Shown here in pieces: positions 38,350 to 47,267 of a stretch of 63,099 bases of DNA (the first letter of the stretch is position 1; each line of letters begins with the position of its first letter). Below the pieces are notes generated by a model, which was not told where the DNA came from, searched no databases, and saw only the letters and a list, made by a program, of their open reading frames with translations. Source of the stretch: Gammaproteobacteria bacterium. Lineage in GTDB: Bacteria; Pseudomonadota; Gammaproteobacteria; Steroidobacterales; Foliamicaceae. A program made the position numbers and the translations under genes. The stretch is taken from contig JAPOTY010000004.1 of NCBI GenBank assembly GCA_026708965.1, positions 1-63,099 on the forward strand, written 5' to 3'.

Positions 38350-38601
38350 ATTCGCCTCCTCGCGTGCGGTTATGATACCATTATCGATACTAAGGCCTCG
38401 GCGCGAACGCCTTGGGCAGTTTGGATGCCGCAGCCACCGCCAAAGAGATCGGTCCAACTGGCCGACACCGGCCGCCGACAGGGATAGAGCCGATAATGCG
38501 CTGAAATTCAAGCAAGCTCGAGGTGGACACATAGCCAAGAAATAGACTGGCGGATGTGAGATTATTAGGGCCAAGCAACGCGGTTAACGCAGGAGGACAA
38601 A

Positions 38602-38892
38602 ATGGCTGAATTGCTCTCTCCGGAGGCGGTGGCGGAGCGGCTTGGCGAGCTGCCGGGCTGGGCTCTGGACGGCGGCAAGCTGCACCGGTCGTTTCGTTTC
38701 GCGGATTTCCGGCGCGCCTTCGCCTTCATGGCCGGCGCGGCGCTGGCCGCCGAGCGCCTCAACCACCACCCCGAGTGGTTCAATGTGTGGTCGAAGGTGG
38801 ATGTGCATTTGAACACGCATGAGGCCGGCGGCATCACCGATCTCGATTTCCAGCTGGCGCAAGCCATGAACGAACTGGCCGGCGCGCGATGA
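38602..38892 (+). CDS. phhB: Pterin-4a-carbinolamine dehydratase
   Basis: This 96-residue enzyme dehydrates 4a-hydroxytetrahydrobiopterin or tetrahydropterin made by aromatic amino acid hydroxylases. The motif AERLNHHPEWFNVWSKVDV with the catalytic histidines is at about 50-68, followed by LNTHEAGGITDLDFQLA. A good ribosome site (AGGAGG, 38590-38595) precedes ATG. It overlaps trpS by 4 bp. No phenylalanine hydroxylase is in the window. Confidence 0.94.
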   Translation: MAELLSPEAVAERLGELPGWALDGGKLHRSFRFADFRRAFAFMAGAALAAERLNHHPEWFNVWSKVDVHLNTHEAGGITDLDFQLAQAMNELAGAR

Positions 38893-39911
38893 AGGGCGCG
38901 AGTCCCGTTACGCTCACCGGGATCACCACCACCGGCACGCCCCACCTAGGCAACTACGTGGGCGCCATCCGCCCGGCGGTGGAGGCGAGCCGCAGCGCGC
39001 CCGCCGACAGCAGCTTCTTCTTTTTGGCCGATCTTCACGCCTTGGTCAAGAACCGCAACCCCGACGAAGTGGCATGTTCCAGCCTAGAGGTGGCCGCCGC
39101 TTGGCTGGCGGCGGGGCTGGATACCGAAAACGCCGTGTTCTACCGGCAGTCGGATATTCCCGAAATCCCCCAACTCACCTGGATCCTCGCCACGCTCACG
39201 GCCAAGGGACTGATGAACCGCTCGCACGCCTACAAGGCCGCCAACGATGCCAACCGCGAGGCCGGCGTGGCCGACCTGGACCGCGGAGTGACGATGGGGC
39301 TTTACTGCTATCCCATTCTGATGGCCGCCGATATCCTCATGTTCAAAGCCAACCGGGTGCCGGTGGGCAAGGACCAGCGCCAGCACGTGGAAATGGCCCG
39401 CGATATCGCCCAGCGCTTCAACCATCACTACGGCGAGCTGCTGACCGTGCCGGAAGCGGATATCGACGAGCATCGGGCGGTGCTGCTGGGGCCGGACGGC
39501 CGCAAAATGTCCAAAAGCTACGGCAATGTGGTGCCGCTGTTCTGCCCGGCGAAACAACTGCGCAAGCACATCATGCGGGTGCGGACCAACTCGCAGGCGC
39601 CCGGCGAACCCAAGAACCCGAACGACAGCTTGCTGTTCGATATGTACCGCTCGGTGGCGAGCCCGGAGGAAACCGCCGCCATGCGCGAGCGCTACGCGGG
39701 CGGCATCGGCTGGGCGGAAATGAAAAACGAGCTTTACGAATACTTGGACGCGCTGCTGGCGCCGGGACGGGAAATATACGAGCGCCTGATCGCCAGCCCG
39801 AGCGATGTGGAGGCCGAACTCAAGCGCGGCGCCGAGCGGGCGCGCAGCGTCAGCGAGCCGCTGCTGCGCGAAATCCGCGCCGCCGTGGGCTTGCGGACGC
39901 TCGGCGCCTGA
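38889..39911 (+). CDS. trpS: Tryptophanyl-tRNA synthetase
   Basis: This 340-residue class Ic synthetase charges tRNA-Trp. The HIGH-type motif is TTGTPHLGNYVGAIRPA at about 13-29. VPVGKDQRQHVEMARDIAQRFN follows and the KMSKS motif is GRKMSKSYGNVVPLF near 205. The C-terminal anticodon-binding domain is complete. It starts inside the stop of phhB (ATGA). Confidence 0.96.
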   Translation: MKGASPVTLTGITTTGTPHLGNYVGAIRPAVEASRSAPADSSFFFLADLHALVKNRNPDEVACSSLEVAAAWLAAGLDTENAVFYRQSDIPEIPQLTWILATLTAKGLMNRSHAYKAANDANREAGVADLDRGVTMGLYCYPILMAADILMFKANRVPVGKDQRQHVEMARDIAQRFNHHYGELLTVPEADIDEHRAVLLGPDGRKMSKSYGNVVPLFCPAKQLRKHIMRVRTNSQAPGEPKNPNDSLLFDMYRSVASPEETAAMRERYAGGIGWAEMKNELYEYLDALLAPGREIYERLIASPSDVEAELKRGAERARSVSEPLLREIRAAVGLRTLGA

Positions 39912-40057
39912 GGCGGCCGAACCGTCGGAACCCGCGCCGGCGGTTTGGCACGAATCCATTGCGCCGCCCATGCGTCCGCGATATTGATGCAGTCGGGCGT
40001 GTGCAGGCACGCAACATTGATTAAGATACGCAACCCACAAACCCAAGGAGATTTCCC

Positions 40058-40849
40058 ATGCGCCCACTTCAGCTATTTCCCGGACTTCTGGCTGCCGCCT
40101 TTGTTGCCGCCGCATGCCAGCAAAGCGTAGAGGCCGCCGCCGAGGCGGCGGAGCCTGCCGAGGAGCCCAAGCCGCTGGTGCTGGTGGCCGGGGCCACAGG
40201 CGGCACCGGTTCGCTGGTGGTTGCGGAGTTGCTGAAGCAAGGGTATCCGGTGCGCGCCTTTGTGCGGGATGCCGCCAAGGCGTTGGAACGGCTGGGGCCT
40301 GAAGTGGAAGCCGTGGCCGGCGATCTCAAAGACGTTGCCAGCATCGCCGCGGCGCTTGACGGCGTGGGAGCGGTTATCAATGCTGCCGGCGCAGGCGCGG
40401 GCGGCGGCGAGGACAATACGCCGGAGAAGGTCGATTACGAGGGCGCGCGCAACCTGGCAGAGGCGGCGCATGCGGCGGGAGCGAGCCAGTATGTGCTGGT
40501 GTCGTCGCGCGGCGTCACCGACGACGATCACTACCTCAACCGCATGTTCAACAACGTGCTGAAGTGGAAGCGCAAGGGCGAGGAAGCCGTTGCGGCAAGC
40601 GGGATCGACTACACCATCGTGCGTCCCGGCGGCCTGGGCGATGGCGAGGGCGGCGGCCAGACGATCGTATTCGAGCAGGGCGATAACCGCTCCGAGGGCA
40701 TTTTCATCAACCGCGCCGATGTGGCGCGGGTTTGCGTGGCGGCGCTGCAGCACGACGCTGCCCGCAATAAAGTTTTCGAGATCCATGCTGCGGACGGCGA
40801 GCCGCAGGCGGATTTCGGACCCGATTTCGAGGCGCTCAGCGGTTCCTGA
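40058..40849 (+). CDS. NAD(P)-binding Rossmann protein with lipoprotein signal
   Basis: This 263-residue protein carries two features that rarely go together. Residues 1-20 form a lipoprotein signal (LLAAAFVAAAC, Cys20). Residues 39-263 form an atypical SDR/NmrA-like Rossmann domain with VLVAGATGGTGSLVVAELL, DGVGAVINAAGAGAG, VLVSSRGVTDDDHY and IDYTIVRPGGLGDGE. An alanine/glutamate linker joins them. The export signal would place a nucleotide-binding fold in the periplasm, where NAD(P) is scarce. A later cytoplasmic start is possible but no good one is seen. Confidence 0.8.
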   Translation: MRPLQLFPGLLAAAFVAAACQQSVEAAAEAAEPAEEPKPLVLVAGATGGTGSLVVAELLKQGYPVRAFVRDAAKALERLGPEVEAVAGDLKDVASIAAALDGVGAVINAAGAGAGGGEDNTPEKVDYEGARNLAEAAHAAGASQYVLVSSRGVTDDDHYLNRMFNNVLKWKRKGEEAVAASGIDYTIVRPGGLGDGEGGGQTIVFEQGDNRSEGIFINRADVARVCVAALQHDAARNKVFEIHAADGEPQADFGPDFEALSGS

Positions 40850-40879
40850 GCTCCGGGCGGCAGGCAGCAACACCGCAGG

Positions 40880-41893
40880 ATGCCGGGTGCCGCTCCAGTG
40901 CAGGCGGCCACAACAACCGTTGTCTGCGGCTCGCTCGCCTACGACAGCATCATGGTGTTCAAGGGGCGTTTCGGCGAACATATCCTCCCCGGCAAGGTAC
41001 ATCTCCTCAACGTAGCCTTCGAGGTGCCGCAGTTGCGCCGGGAGTTTGGCGGCTGCGCCGGGAATATTGCCTACAACCTCTCGCTGCTGGGCGAAAAACC
41101 GCTGATCCTGGCCAGCGCGGGAAGCGATTTCGGCGGCTACCGCCGCCGCATTGAGGAATGGGGCCTGGACACGTCGCTGATCAGCGAGCTGCCCGACCAG
41201 CTGACCGCGCAGGCCCACATCATCACCGACCTCGACGATAACCAGATCACGGCCTTTCATCCGGGCGCCATGAACCACGCGCATCGCCAAAGGCTGCCGG
41301 CCGGGGCCGGCGCGGCGCTTGGGCTGATCTCGCCGGACGGGCATCAGGCCATGCTGGAGCACTCCCGGCAAATGCACGCGGCCGGCCTGCCCTTCCTTTT
41401 CGATCCCGGGCAGGGACTGCCCACATTCAGCCGCGACGAGTTGCGCGAGTGCGTGCGAATGTCGAGCTGGGTGGCGGTCAACAGTTACGAGGCGGAACTG
41501 CTGCTGCGCAATAGCGGCTGGAGCCACGATGCCTTGTGCAGCGAAACCGGCGCCTTCATCGTGACCGACGGCGCCGAGGGCGCGCGAATCCACCACTCCG
41601 GAACCTGCGAATATATTCCGGCGGCGAAGGCGCGGAAAGTGGCCGATCCCACGGGCTGCGGCGATGCCTTTCGGGCCGGTCTCGCCTACGGTATTGCGCG
41701 CGGCTGGAACTGGCGCGACACAGGACGGCTGGCGGCCCTGCTGGGCGCCATCAAGGCCGAAAGCGCCGGCACCCAGAACCATCGCTTCGAACGCGTCCGG
41801 CTTGAGGCGAAATTCAAGGAGAACTACGGCTATGAGATTGACCTTGGCAGCGGCATTGATGCTGCTTTGCCTGAGCCTCAAGGCTCAGGATAA
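40880..41893 (+). CDS. PfkB family carbohydrate/nucleoside kinase
   Basis: This 337-residue ribokinase-fold kinase is close to bacterial adenosine-kinase-like proteins. It has VVCGSLAYDSIMVFKGRFGEHI near the start, a substrate-binding GGCAGNIAYNLSLLG, and the phosphate-transfer motif DPTGCGDAFRAGLAYG with the catalytic Asp (about 261). The C-terminus overlaps the next gene by 62 bp, so the last 20 residues may be dispensable. The substrate (adenosine, ribose or another sugar) cannot be told. Confidence 0.9.
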   Translation: MPGAAPVQAATTTVVCGSLAYDSIMVFKGRFGEHILPGKVHLLNVAFEVPQLRREFGGCAGNIAYNLSLLGEKPLILASAGSDFGGYRRRIEEWGLDTSLISELPDQLTAQAHIITDLDDNQITAFHPGAMNHAHRQRLPAGAGAALGLISPDGHQAMLEHSRQMHAAGLPFLFDPGQGLPTFSRDELRECVRMSSWVAVNSYEAELLLRNSGWSHDALCSETGAFIVTDGAEGARIHHSGTCEYIPAAKARKVADPTGCGDAFRAGLAYGIARGWNWRDTGRLAALLGAIKAESAGTQNHRFERVRLEAKFKENYGYEIDLGSGIDAALPEPQGSG

Positions 41894-44630
41894 CGAAGCC
41901 GCTTGGCGCGAAACGCTCGAACAGATCCGCCCGTCGGTGGTGTCGCTGCGCGTCAACAAGACGCGCCCCTTCGACACCGAATCGAATACGCTGCTGGACG
42001 GCACCGGATTTGTGGTGGACGCGGAACGGGGCATCATCCTCACCAACCGGCATATTGTGTCCACCGGCCCGGTTCGCGGCGAGGCGCTGTTCGCCAATCA
42101 GGAGGAAATCGAGCTTGAGCGCGTCTACGCCGATCCCGTGCATGATTTCGGTTTCTTCCGCTACAACCCGGCCAGCCTGCGCTATATCCGGCCCGAGGGC
42201 TTGGAGCTGGCGCCGGAAGCGGCGCGGCTCGGGCTCGAGATACGGGTGGTGGGCAACGACGCAGGCGAGCGGTTCTCGATTCTGGCCGGCACCATCGCGC
42301 GGCTGGACCGCGCTGCGCCCGATTACGGCTTCGGCCGCTACAACGATTTCAATACCTTCTACATCCAGGCGGCATCCAGCACCTCGGGCGGATCATCAGG
42401 CAGCCCGGTGATCGATATCCAGGGCCGCGCCGTGGCGCTGAACGCCGGTGGCCAGACGCGCGCCGCCAGCAGTTATTTCCTGCCTCTGGACCGCGTGCAG
42501 CGGGCGCTGGAACTGATCCGGGAGGGCCAGCCGGTGCCGCGCGGGGGGCTGCTGACCACCTTCGAGCAACTGCCCTACGACGAGCTGCGCCGGCTGGGCC
42601 TTGATGAGGCGTCGGAAGCCCGCGCGCGGAACGCTTTCCCGGACAGCGCCGGGCTGCTGGTCGTGCGTTCCACACTGAGGGAAACGGCCGCAGCGGCGCA
42701 ACTGAAGCCCGGCGACATCCTGCTGCAGGTTGGGGACGAGCGCTTTCCTGACTTCGTTCGCTTGGAAGGCGTGCTCGACGAGCAGGTGGGCGATGCGGTC
42801 ACGCTGATTATCGAGCGCCAGGGAACCATGCATGAGGTGGCTGTTGAAGTCAGCGATCTGCACCAGGTCACGCCGGCCGAATACATCTCGTTCGGCGGCG
42901 CCTTCCTGCACCAGACCTCCTACCAGCAGGCCAGGCACTTCAACGTTCCTCTCAACACCATCTACGTGGCTCAGCCGGGCTATATGCTGGGCTTGGCGGA
43001 GATCGAGAACGGCTCCATCATCCGGGAAATCAACGGACGGCCGCTGGAAAAACTCGACGATGTGGAGCAGGCGCTGGCCGAACTCGGCCATGACGATGTC
43101 GCGCAAATCCGCTTCAGCACACCGCGCAATCCGAGATCCAACCAGTTGCGCAGCACCCGCACGGGCCGGCGGTGGTTCGCGGCGGAACGCTGCCAGCCGA
43201 ACCTCTCGAGCGACGAGTGGTCGTGCCGGGAACTGGCGCCGGCGCCGGCAGCGCAAGCGGCCGAAGCGCGCATCACCCAGCCACGCCGGTTCGACGATCC
43301 AAGGCTGCGGCGGATCGCGCCTTCGCTGGTGCATGTGCAGTACGACATGCCGTACATCGTTTCCGCGGTGAACGGCCAGCACTACTATGGCGGCGGGCTG
43401 ATCGTGGACGCCGAGCGCGGATGGGTGGCGGTGGACCGCAATACGGCGCCGGAAACCATCGGCGACGCGGTGCTCACGTTCAACGGCACGCTGGAGGTCA
43501 CGGCGGAACTGGCCTCTATCCATCCGGTGCATAATCTCGCCATACTGAAATACGATCCAGCGCTGCTCGGCGCCACGCCGCTTAAGTCCGCGTCATTCGC
43601 TCCGCGCCTGCCCAAGCCCGGCGAGCAAGTCTTTCTCGCCGGCTTCCGTCCGGACCTGGAACCTGTCATCCGCTCCTATGAGGCGGGCGAACTCAAGCCC
43701 ATCAACCTCGAACCGTCCAGTTTCGGCGCTTTCCGCGAATCCAACCTGGAAATCCTCGAGATCGATAATGCCGATGAGCAGATTTCCGGCGTGCTGCTCG
43801 ATTCAAGGGGCCGGGTAAGCGCCCTGTGGAGCAGTTTCGCCACCGGTTCCGGCAACCGCGTGCGGGAAATTGTGGGCGGCATTCCCGCGGAAAACGTTGA
43901 AGCGATGCTGGATCATCTGCGGCGCGGGGCGGCTTGGCGATCGCTTGAAGTGCTGTGGCAGCGGACGCCATTGAGCGTGGCGCTGAGGCGCGGCCTGCCG
44001 GAAAACTGGCGCGAGCGGATCGAGGCGCACGACCGCGAGCGGCGGCAGGTGCTGAGCGTGTCGCGAACCGTTGCCGGCACGCCTGCGGCGGCGGCGATGC
44101 GGTCCGGCGATATCCTGCTCACGATCAACGGCAGCCTCGCCACCCGACCTCGGGAAGTGGAGCGCGCGACCGCGGAGCGGGCCGAAGCCGAGGTGGTTGT
44201 CTGGAGAAATGGCAGGGAAGTCGCGCTGGCCTTCGATACGGTCGATCTGGGCTGGGAGGGACTGCGCGAGGTGCTGTTTTGGGCCGGTGCGCTGGTGCAG
44301 GAACCGCAGCGCGGAATGGCCGCGCAAATGGCGATTCCGCCGCAAGGCGTGACCATTCAGCACTACACCTACGGTTCCCCGGCCCACCGCTACCTGCTGC
44401 CGGTCCGGTTTTTGCAGATTACCAGCGTGAACGGAATGCCCACGGGCAGCTTGGCGGAATTCTCCGGGATGCTGAAGCGCTCCGGCGGCCAGCGGATCAT
44501 GCGCATTGAGGGCATCACGGGCACCGGGGCCACCAAGGTCGCCACCGTCAAGCTGGATCCAGGCTACTGGCCCAGTTCGCGCCTGCTCCACACGGACAGC
44601 GGCTGGCAACGTCTGGCCCTCGCAGAATAG
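41832..44630 (+). CDS. Tandem HtrA-like serine protease, Nma111/Ynm3 type
   Basis: This 932-residue exported protein has a signal peptide ending near LSLKAQ. The first trypsin-like domain has His74 in ILTNRHIV, Asp105 in DPVHDFGFFRYNP and Ser189 in SGGSSGSPVI, followed by PDZ segments (LKPGDILLQVG, ENGSIIREINGRPL). The second protease-like domain (about 500-680) has DRN where the histidine motif should be and no GxSG, so it is a pseudoprotease. Further PDZ segments end the protein. The order and motifs match eukaryotic Nma111. ATG 41832 has AAGGAG upstream. Confidence 0.88.
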   Translation: MRLTLAAALMLLCLSLKAQDNEAAWRETLEQIRPSVVSLRVNKTRPFDTESNTLLDGTGFVVDAERGIILTNRHIVSTGPVRGEALFANQEEIELERVYADPVHDFGFFRYNPASLRYIRPEGLELAPEAARLGLEIRVVGNDAGERFSILAGTIARLDRAAPDYGFGRYNDFNTFYIQAASSTSGGSSGSPVIDIQGRAVALNAGGQTRAASSYFLPLDRVQRALELIREGQPVPRGGLLTTFEQLPYDELRRLGLDEASEARARNAFPDSAGLLVVRSTLRETAAAAQLKPGDILLQVGDERFPDFVRLEGVLDEQVGDAVTLIIERQGTMHEVAVEVSDLHQVTPAEYISFGGAFLHQTSYQQARHFNVPLNTIYVAQPGYMLGLAEIENGSIIREINGRPLEKLDDVEQALAELGHDDVAQIRFSTPRNPRSNQLRSTRTGRRWFAAERCQPNLSSDEWSCRELAPAPAAQAAEARITQPRRFDDPRLRRIAPSLVHVQYDMPYIVSAVNGQHYYGGGLIVDAERGWVAVDRNTAPETIGDAVLTFNGTLEVTAELASIHPVHNLAILKYDPALLGATPLKSASFAPRLPKPGEQVFLAGFRPDLEPVIRSYEAGELKPINLEPSSFGAFRESNLEILEIDNADEQISGVLLDSRGRVSALWSSFATGSGNRVREIVGGIPAENVEAMLDHLRRGAAWRSLEVLWQRTPLSVALRRGLPENWRERIEAHDRERRQVLSVSRTVAGTPAAAAMRSGDILLTINGSLATRPREVERATAERAEAEVVVWRNGREVALAFDTVDLGWEGLREVLFWAGALVQEPQRGMAAQMAIPPQGVTIQHYTYGSPAHRYLLPVRFLQITSVNGMPTGSLAEFSGMLKRSGGQRIMRIEGITGTGATKVATVKLDPGYWPSSRLLHTDSGWQRLALAE

Positions 44631-44640
44631 CCTCGCTTCC

Positions 44641-44721
44641 CGCGAAGGGCGATCCGATTCCGCCTGTATGCGCGCCTTCCTCTCGCGGGAGACGGAAGCA
44701 AGCAGAGAGCGAAATCGAAGC
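44641..44721. repeat. Degenerate copy of the palindromic element (copy 5)
   Basis: CTCTCGCGGGAGACGGAAGC and AAGCAAGCAGAGAGCG (44684-44710) combine the inner arm end of one copy with the outer arm of the copy at 208-236. They are followed by AAATCGAAGCG like the short direct repeats at 233-323. It sits between convergent genes (protease and ubi gene). Confidence 0.55.
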
Positions 44722-44736
44722 GGCGCTTACGGCGGG

Positions 44737-45960
44737 TTAGCGCATGGCGCGGGCGGCAAGCTGGCGCTTGAGGGGCGGGAGGCGATCGACGGCGGCCATG
44801 CCGCGGGCGGCGAGCGGGGCGGCGGGGCCGCTGAAGGCCGCGTTGATGGCGTGTATGCCGAACGACATCTCGTGGCCGTAGCGGGCTCGTTCGCGGGCGA
44901 AACGGGCCAGCGCACGGGCATCGCCGACCATCGCGCTGCCTCGCTGGGCGCATACGCGGGCGAGCGCGTCCACATCGCCTATCCCCAGGTTGAGGCCCTG
45001 GCCGGCCAGCGGATGCACAACCCGCGCGGCCTCGCCCACCAGAGCGTAACGTTCGCCGCATATTCGGGCCGCGAGGCCGCGGCGCAAGGGAAACGAAGCG
45101 ATCGGCGTGGCCGCAACCAGCTTCCCCGCCACCGAAGCGCTGGCCTTGTTGAGCGCTTTCCCGAGGCCTTTCCCGTCGAGGCTGCGCAACGATTCGGCGC
45201 GGGCGTTGGGCAGGCTCCACACAATGCTCCAGCGCCCCGCGCCCAGAGGAAGCAACGCCAGCGTTCCGCCCTCCACAAACCGCTGCCAAGCAGTGTCTCC
45301 ACCGGATTGATCCGATTCGGCTTCAAACACCAGCCCGCGCTGACCATAACCCCGTGAATCGAAGCCGATGCCCAGCAACTGTCTGAAGCTGGAATCGCCG
45401 CCGTCGGCGCCCACCACCAGCTCGGCGGCTATTTCGCTGCCGTCCTGAAGCTTCAACAGCCCGTGTTCCGCCGTGATTTCCAGTGATTCGAAGGCGGCGC
45501 CGGAATGCAGGTGGACCCCTGGGCATTGCTCGGCCAGCTCCCAGAGCGCGCGGCGCACGGGCTCCTCGTAGGCAACGCAACCCAGGGCGGATACGCCCAG
45601 CTCAGCCGCATCGAAGGTAATCGAGTTTCCGGGCGCCGGAGGGCCGTCTCCGCGCCAGACCACCATCCGGGAGAACGCATGCCCTCCCGGGACCAGAGGC
45701 ATTGCGCCTTCGCCGAAGGCGCCGGCATCCCCCCTGCCGGAATAAGCGGAGCCGTTATGGCGAAGCCCGCATTCAGCCAGCACCTCCGCCACGCCGGGCG
45801 AAAGGGTCAGCGCGCGTTGCGGCGCCCTGCCGCCTGATCTTCCCGGCACGGAGCGCTCCACCAACGCAACCTCCCAGCCGCAGCGGCGGTTGAGCAGCAG
45901 CGCGCAGGCCAATCCCACGATACCGCCGCCGGCCACCGCGGCTGGCAATCGTTCGCTCAC
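44737..45960 (-). CDS. FAD-dependent ubiquinone-biosynthesis-type hydroxylase (UbiH/UbiI/UbiF family)
   Basis: This 407-residue flavin monooxygenase has the dinucleotide motif AAVAGGGIVGLACALLL at 6-22, the middle motif LVVGADGGDSSFRQLLGI (DG motif) and the C-terminal VGEAARVVHPLAGQGLNLGIGDVDAL (GD motif). UbiH-family enzymes hydroxylate the ubiquinone ring and the position used cannot be fixed here. The start is GTG 45960, which overlaps the stop of the upstream paralogue by 4 bp (GTGA). Confidence 0.9.
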   Translation of the reverse strand: MSERLPAAVAGGGIVGLACALLLNRRCGWEVALVERSVPGRSGGRAPQRALTLSPGVAEVLAECGLRHNGSAYSGRGDAGAFGEGAMPLVPGGHAFSRMVVWRGDGPPAPGNSITFDAAELGVSALGCVAYEEPVRRALWELAEQCPGVHLHSGAAFESLEITAEHGLLKLQDGSEIAAELVVGADGGDSSFRQLLGIGFDSRGYGQRGLVFEAESDQSGGDTAWQRFVEGGTLALLPLGAGRWSIVWSLPNARAESLRSLDGKGLGKALNKASASVAGKLVAATPIASFPLRRGLAARICGERYALVGEAARVVHPLAGQGLNLGIGDVDALARVCAQRGSAMVGDARALARFARERARYGHEMSFGIHAINAAFSGPAAPLAARGMAAVDRLPPLKRQLAARAMR

Positions 45961-47267
45961 AACGGCAAGCCGCGCGCCAAGCGGGACATCCGCCCGCCCT
46001 GCCCCAGCGCGAAACGCGCCAGCAGCGGCTTGGCTTGCGGGGCCAGGTCGAAGGCCTGCAAGGCCAAGCCACGCAACGGGCGCAGCAGCGAGCGGCGGCT
46101 CAGCCGCGCCAGCGTATCGGTGAAGCGGACCACATTGGCCTGGTCGCGGCGCCGCCAGCTTGCGTAGCGGGACAGCAGCTCGACATCGCCAGGATCGGGC
46201 GGGGGGCATCGGTGCGCGTCAAGGCCCGGCGGCCCTTGTTGCGCGGCAAGCGTTTCGGTGAGCGCGGCAATATCCCGCAGGGCCAGGTTGAATCCCTGGG
46301 CGGCCAGCGGATGCATGCTGTTGGCCGCGGCGCCCACCAGCACGGCGCGCGGCGCCGTCACGCGGGCAGCGCGGCTCAGTGCCAGCGGATAGGCGGCCCG
46401 GCGCCCCACGCGCACGAATTGGCCGGCCCGGTAGCCCACGAGCGCCTGCAAGCGCGCCAGCAAATCGGCGTCCTCCATGGCCTTGAGGGCAGCCGCTTCG
46501 TCGCGGCCGGACACGACCACGAACCCGTAGCGGTTCCCGCCCGCTGGAATCAGCGCCAACGGGCCCTGGGCCGTAAAGCGCTCCCAGGCGGTGTGGGGCC
46601 TGATCAACTTGCGGACCTGCACCAGTCCGGTCACGGCCACCTGCGCGTAGTCGGTCTGCTGCGCGGGAATCCCGAAGGCGTCGCGCAAGGGCGAACGCGC
46701 GCCTTCCGCCACGGCAAGCAGCCGAGCCTTTACGGTTCGGATCGTTCCGCTCCGGCCGGTTCCGGCCTCGCCGCCACCGCCGCTTGCGCCGCCGGCCTTT
46801 GCTTTGCGCTCGCGTGCAACCACGCCGTCTTCGATGCGGACGGCAACCGAACCGGAGCCGGTCTCCACGGACCGCACCCGCGCCGGACAGAAGATTTCGA
46901 TATTTTCAAGCTCGCGCAGCTTTTCCCAAAGGGCCTTTCCGAGCACCCGGTTGCGAACCACGCAGCCCAAGTTCTCCAGCCCTTCCGCTTGGGCCTCGAT
47001 GCGCGCCGCGCCGAAGCAGCCGCGCTCGGAAATCTCCACCGCGCGGATCGGGCTGGCCGCCTCGCTGAGCCGCGGCCAGACATCAAGCTGCTTGAGAATG
47101 CGGACTCCCGTGCGCGCGATGGCGCTGGTTCGGTCATCCAGGCTGGGCTGGCCAGGATCCCCGGGCGCAACGGCCTCCGCCACGGCCACCTTCAATCCCT
47201 GTTCCGCCAAGGCCACCGCGAGGCTGGCGCCTGTAAGACCCCCGCCGGCCACCAGGACATCGCGCAT
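45957..47267 (-). CDS. ubiH: FAD-dependent 2-octaprenyl-6-methoxyphenol hydroxylase-like protein
   Basis: This 436-residue second UbiH-family monooxygenase has VLVAGGGLTGASLAVALAEQ near the start, DDRTSAIARTGVRILKQL, RLLAVAEGARSPLRDAFG and VGAAANSMHPLAAQGFNLALRDI. A glycine-rich insert near 165-180 (KAGGASGGGGEAGTG) is unusual. The pepP-ubiH-ubi paralogue order is the gammaproteobacterial one, which favours ubiH. Its ATG overlaps the pepP stop by 1 bp. Confidence 0.9.
   Translation of the reverse strand: MRDVLVAGGGLTGASLAVALAEQGLKVAVAEAVAPGDPGQPSLDDRTSAIARTGVRILKQLDVWPRLSEAASPIRAVEISERGCFGAARIEAQAEGLENLGCVVRNRVLGKALWEKLRELENIEIFCPARVRSVETGSGSVAVRIEDGVVARERKAKAGGASGGGGEAGTGRSGTIRTVKARLLAVAEGARSPLRDAFGIPAQQTDYAQVAVTGLVQVRKLIRPHTAWERFTAQGPLALIPAGGNRYGFVVVSGRDEAAALKAMEDADLLARLQALVGYRAGQFVRVGRRAAYPLALSRAARVTAPRAVLVGAAANSMHPLAAQGFNLALRDIAALTETLAAQQGPPGLDAHRCPPPDPGDVELLSRYASWRRRDQANVVRFTDTLARLSRRSLLRPLRGLALQAFDLAPQAKPLLARFALGQGGRMSRLARGLPL

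Noticed and set aside
40073-41881. 602-codon open frame on the minus strand
   Set aside because: It is antisense to three features of the plus strand (Rossmann lipoprotein, PfkB kinase and the start of the protease), each with clear motifs. It is a composition effect.
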